A stretch of DNA of 16,853 nt, taken from contig JALNXR010000013.1 in the NCBI GenBank assembly GCA_023230265.1, positions 1 to 16,853 on the forward strand, read 5' to 3'. This document shows, piece after piece, positions 14,843 to 16,853 of this stretch (position 1 is the first letter of the stretch; every line of letters begins with the position of its first letter). Origin of the DNA: Bacteroidales bacterium. Lineage in GTDB: Bacteria; Bacteroidota; Bacteroidia; Bacteroidales; UBA932. Below the pieces are notes generated by a model. That model had not been told where the DNA came from, did not search any database, and worked only from the letters and a program-made list of their open reading frames with translations. The translations under genes and the position numbers were made by a program.

Positions 14843-15583
14843 CTATTGAGCTATCAGACCTCCGTCAGCTATGAACTCAGAACCGGTACAATAGCTCGAA
14901 TCATCAGAGGCAAGAAAAAGGGCAAGCCTGGAAATCTCTTCCGGTTTGGCGGTCCTCTTCATCGGTATACCCTCTGCGATTGTGCTTATCATAGCCTCCA
15001 TCTCTTCATTCATAATCATCGGAGTCTCAATAAGTCCGGGGTGAATTGAGTTCACCCGTATACCTTCTGCCGCAAGTTCAAGCGCCGCTGCTTTGGTCAT
15101 ACCCCTTACTGCATATTTGGAAGAAACATAGGCAAGTGTATTTTGGAAACCGACCATGCCAGCTATAGATGAAATATTTACAATTGAACCTTTTTTAGTT
15201 TTTCTCATCGATGGAAGCACAGCCTTCATTCCCAGAAAAGTTCCTGTGGCATTGATTTTCATTACTCTTTCAAACTCCTGGAGAGTGGTATCCTCAAACT
15301 GTTTGTTAAAAGAGATTCCTGCATTGTTGATTAATATATTTACAGGTCCAAATCTGTTTTCTGTCTCATTGACCACTTTTTGCCATACTACTTCATCTGT
15401 AACGTCGTGTTTTATGAAAAAACAGCCGGGTCCAAGTTCAAGAGCCAGTTTTTCGCCTTCATGTTCAAGGATATCGGTTATTACAACCTTTGCTCCCTCT
15501 TCTATGAATAATCTTGCGTGTGTTGCACCCATACCCCGTGCTCCGCCTGTTATAATAGCAACTCTGTTTTCTAATTTTTTCAT
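14843..15583 (-). CDS. Short-chain dehydrogenase/reductase (classical SDR)
   Basis: A 246-residue cytoplasmic oxidoreductase of normal classical-SDR length. Cofactor motif T12-GGARGM-G19, NNAG (86-89), active-site N111, S139, Y152 and K156 (YVSSK) are all present. D37 at the end of the second strand (VVITD) favours NAD(H) over NADP(H). The PG motif (HPGLIETPM) and the end GSEFIADGG are those of the hydroxysteroid-/glucose-dehydrogenase-like group, in which sequence alone does not fix the substrate. It is transcribed alone, divergent from the pantothenate kinase and convergent with the HD-domain gene. Confidence 0.9.
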   Translation of the reverse strand: MKKLENRVAIITGGARGMGATHARLFIEEGAKVVITDILEHEGEKLALELGPGCFFIKHDVTDEVVWQKVVNETENRFGPVNILINNAGISFNKQFEDTTLQEFERVMKINATGTFLGMKAVLPSMRKTKKGSIVNISSIAGMVGFQNTLAYVSSKYAVRGMTKAAALELAAEGIRVNSIHPGLIETPMIMNEEMEAMISTIAEGIPMKRTAKPEEISRLALFLASDDSSYCTGSEFIADGGLIAQ

Positions 15584-15676
15584 AACTCTGATTTATTAAT
15601 TGTGATGCTATATTTAAAACATTTCGCAGGATATAGAGTTTACATATTTGTGAAAAAATGTCACTCGATTTTTTTA

Positions 15677-15684
15677 TATATTTG
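15677..15684 (+). promoter_or_regulatory. Candidate -7 element for the pantothenate kinase gene
   Basis: TATATTTG matches TAnnTTTG and is identical to the octamer at the Fic promoter. The implied start near 15691 gives a leader of about 34 nt. A TTTG at 15647-15650 is 26 bp upstream, somewhat far for a -33 element. Confidence 0.45.
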
Positions 15685-15716
15685 AAATACAATTTGAAAA
15701 TACAATTTGAAATACA
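15680..15716 (+). repeat. Three tandem 12-13 bp repeats upstream of coaW
   Basis: ATTTGAAATACA occurs at 15680-15691, with one extra A at 15692-15704, and again at 15705-15716, ending 8 bp before the ATG. The first unit overlaps the -7 element, and each repeat junction recreates a near-match (TACAATTTG). The array may bind a regulator or have grown by slippage. Confidence 0.85.
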
Positions 15717-15724
15717 ATAAAAAA

Positions 15725-16528
15725 ATGATAATTGGAATTGACATAGGATGCACCACCACAAAGGCTGTTGCTGTTAAAGAGGGCAGGGTGGTAAAGACTA
15801 TCAAGACAAAAGCCTTTGATGCTGTTACATCTGCAACCGGTGCTCTGGGTAAGCTTATGATTGAGAGTGATATAAGTATGTCTGCCATAAACAGCATAGC
15901 TATAACCGGAGCAGGTGCATTCAAGATAGAAAACAATCTATTTGGCATTAAGACAGATAAAGTTGATGAGATAACTGCAATTGGTAAAGGCGGACTATTT
16001 CTCTCGGGAAAAGAGAAGCTGGTAATCTCCAATATCGGAACCGGAACTTCGATTATTGAAGCCGGTAAGGATGGTATCTTCCACATCGGCGGGACTGCAA
16101 TAGGAGGAGGAACCATTACCGGCTTGTCTAAAGAGCTTATCAAGGCGACCTCTTTTGATACTATTCTACGGCTGGCAGATAAAGGCGACTTACATCAGGT
16201 TGATCTGCTGATTGAGGATATATCAGATTCGGAGATCAGTTTTCTGAATAAAAAAGCAACAGCCTCTAATTTTGGCAAAATGCTCGACACTGCCAGCAGG
16301 GAAGATATTGCACTGGGAATAATCAATATGGTCTATCAGGTTATTGGAATGATATCAGTCTTTGCGGCCAGGAGCAGAAATCTGGAATCTGTTCTGATAA
16401 CCGGGAACGGGAGCAACAACCCTATAGGCAAAAAGATACTCGAGGAAATCTCCGGGATCTATTCAATAAAATTCGAATTTCCGCTCCTGGCCGAATACAC
16501 AACTGCAATTGGAGCAGCTCTAAAATGA
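15725..16528 (+). CDS. coaW: Type II pantothenate kinase
   Basis: A 267-residue cytoplasmic kinase of the acetate/sugar kinase-Hsp70-actin fold, the same length as Staphylococcus aureus CoaW. It should phosphorylate pantothenate, the first step of coenzyme A synthesis. Motifs: phosphate-1 loop GIDIGCTTTK (4-13), E82 in DEITAIGKG aligning with the catalytic glutamate of CoaW, SNIGTGTS (102-109), GGTAIGGGT (122-130), GDLHQVDLLIEDI (154-166) and TASNFGKML (179-187). ATG 15725 was chosen. A TTG at 15707 in frame would start inside the tandem repeats and add six residues before the first strand. Many bacteria of this phylum use the unrelated type III enzyme (CoaX), so this may be an additional or replacing copy; an ADP-dependent or other small-molecule kinase is the alternative. 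Its 3' end overlaps the next convergent gene by 9 bp. Confidence 0.85.
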   Translation: MIIGIDIGCTTTKAVAVKEGRVVKTIKTKAFDAVTSATGALGKLMIESDISMSAINSIAITGAGAFKIENNLFGIKTDKVDEITAIGKGGLFLSGKEKLVISNIGTGTSIIEAGKDGIFHIGGTAIGGGTITGLSKELIKATSFDTILRLADKGDLHQVDLLIEDISDSEISFLNKKATASNFGKMLDTASREDIALGIINMVYQVIGMISVFAARSRNLESVLITGNGSNNPIGKKILEEISGIYSIKFEFPLLAEYTTAIGAALK

Positions 16529-16852
16529 AATTTTACAGGTGACTCCGCTGGTCGTGAACCTTAGTTTTTCTGTGGCAAGGCCTGTGACGGGAATTTTGAG
16601 ATAGGGCTCAATATGAAGCGTAAGATTGGGAGTAATCTCTCTCTTAAACCCGATACTCAGGTTTATACGACCGGCAATATTCATGTCATCTGGTTTTGGA
16701 ACTGATCTGGTGCTTGTAGCCTCCACCTGTTCCAGTCTGTAAATTTTATCCTCCTCCGGACCGGCTCCTGCTGTAAGCGCAAATTCCCGGAGTTCCTGGC
16801 TGTAAGTTGTCGTAGTGTATTTTTCACTTAAATAGGCAACAGAGGAGATCCC
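16520..16852 (-). CDS. Outer-membrane beta-barrel protein, C-terminal part
   Basis: The minus-strand frame is open from the window edge to a TAG at 16520-16522, giving 110 residues with the N-terminus outside. The last 45 residues alternate polar and hydrophobic (INLSIGFKREITPNLTLHIE, then PYLKIPVTGL and LRFTTSGVTCKISF) and finish in Phe, the usual outer-membrane barrel signal. The pattern fits the PorT-like barrels common in Bacteroidota. A start at GTG 16726 would give only 68 residues; the frame continues well upstream with protein-like composition, so the longer partial reading is preferred. It overlaps the end of the pantothenate kinase gene by 9 bp. Confidence 0.65.
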   Translation of the reverse strand, partial: GISSVAYLSEKYTTTTYSQELREFALTAGAGPEEDKIYRLEQVEATSTRSVPKPDDMNIAGRINLSIGFKREITPNLTLHIEPYLKIPVTGLATEKLRFTTSGVTCKISF

Positions 16853-16853
16853 T

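Noticed and set aside
15680..15716. Short CRISPR-like array
   Set aside because: The units are 12-13 bp and directly tandem with no spacers.
15707..15724. TTG start for the pantothenate kinase
   Set aside because: It falls within the tandem repeats and adds six residues before a first strand that normally begins at the protein's start; ATG 15725 fits the family.
15661..16143. 160-codon antisense ORF opposite the pantothenate kinase
   Set aside because: It mirrors conserved kinase motifs and runs through the promoter region; there is no independent support.

Overview
The window looks like chromosomal sequence from a member of the Bacteroidota (Bacteroidales/Marinilabiliales-like), probably anaerobic or facultative. 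This is inference from three things: moderate-to-low GC; several copies of the Bacteroidota -7 promoter octamer TAnnTTTG upstream of genes that mostly lack strong Shine-Dalgarno sites; and the gene families present (DUF937, DUF5652, DUF898, SIMPL, small outer-membrane barrels). No tRNA, rRNA, transposase or CRISPR array was recognised.

Layout. Positions 1-345 hold the C-terminal end of a nitroreductase, followed by a DUF937 protein (397-984). A tight cluster follows (1175-4531): a stand-alone cobalamin-binding domain with the Wx9EH signature of the CarH photoreceptor family, a PAS-like histidine kinase 22 bp later, and an SLC13-type anion symporter 20 bp after that. Next is a class II Fic adenylyltransferase with a C-terminal winged helix (4695-5816). 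Its promoter lies inside a perfect inverted repeat, which suggests autoregulation. A CDF zinc exporter (5909-6814) and a secreted SIMPL protein (6841-7542) follow, converging on a glycerol dehydrogenase on the minus strand (7545-8624). From a divergent promoter comes a membrane/envelope group: DUF898 protein (8750-9736), DUF5652 protein (9759-9986) and a lipoprotein aminopeptidase that appears to start at CTG (9983-11050). Then come an SLC12-type cation-chloride cotransporter (11104-13320), a small outer-membrane barrel (13324-13914) and an HD-domain protein (13923-14480).

The one long non-coding stretch (14481-14842) lies between convergent genes. It holds about 314 bp of nested, nearly coaxial inverted repeats plus a partial 51-bp direct duplication, resembling a MITE or structured repeat. 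Beyond it are an SDR oxidoreductase on the minus strand (14843-15583), a divergent type II pantothenate kinase (15725-16528) preceded by three 12-13 bp tandem repeats, and the C-terminal part of another outer-membrane barrel on the minus strand, open at the window edge.

The most interesting candidates are the B12-sensor/histidine-kinase pair as a possible light- or cobalamin-sensing signalling unit, the Fic autoregulatory promoter, the nested palindrome, and the CTG start of the aminopeptidase lipoprotein.
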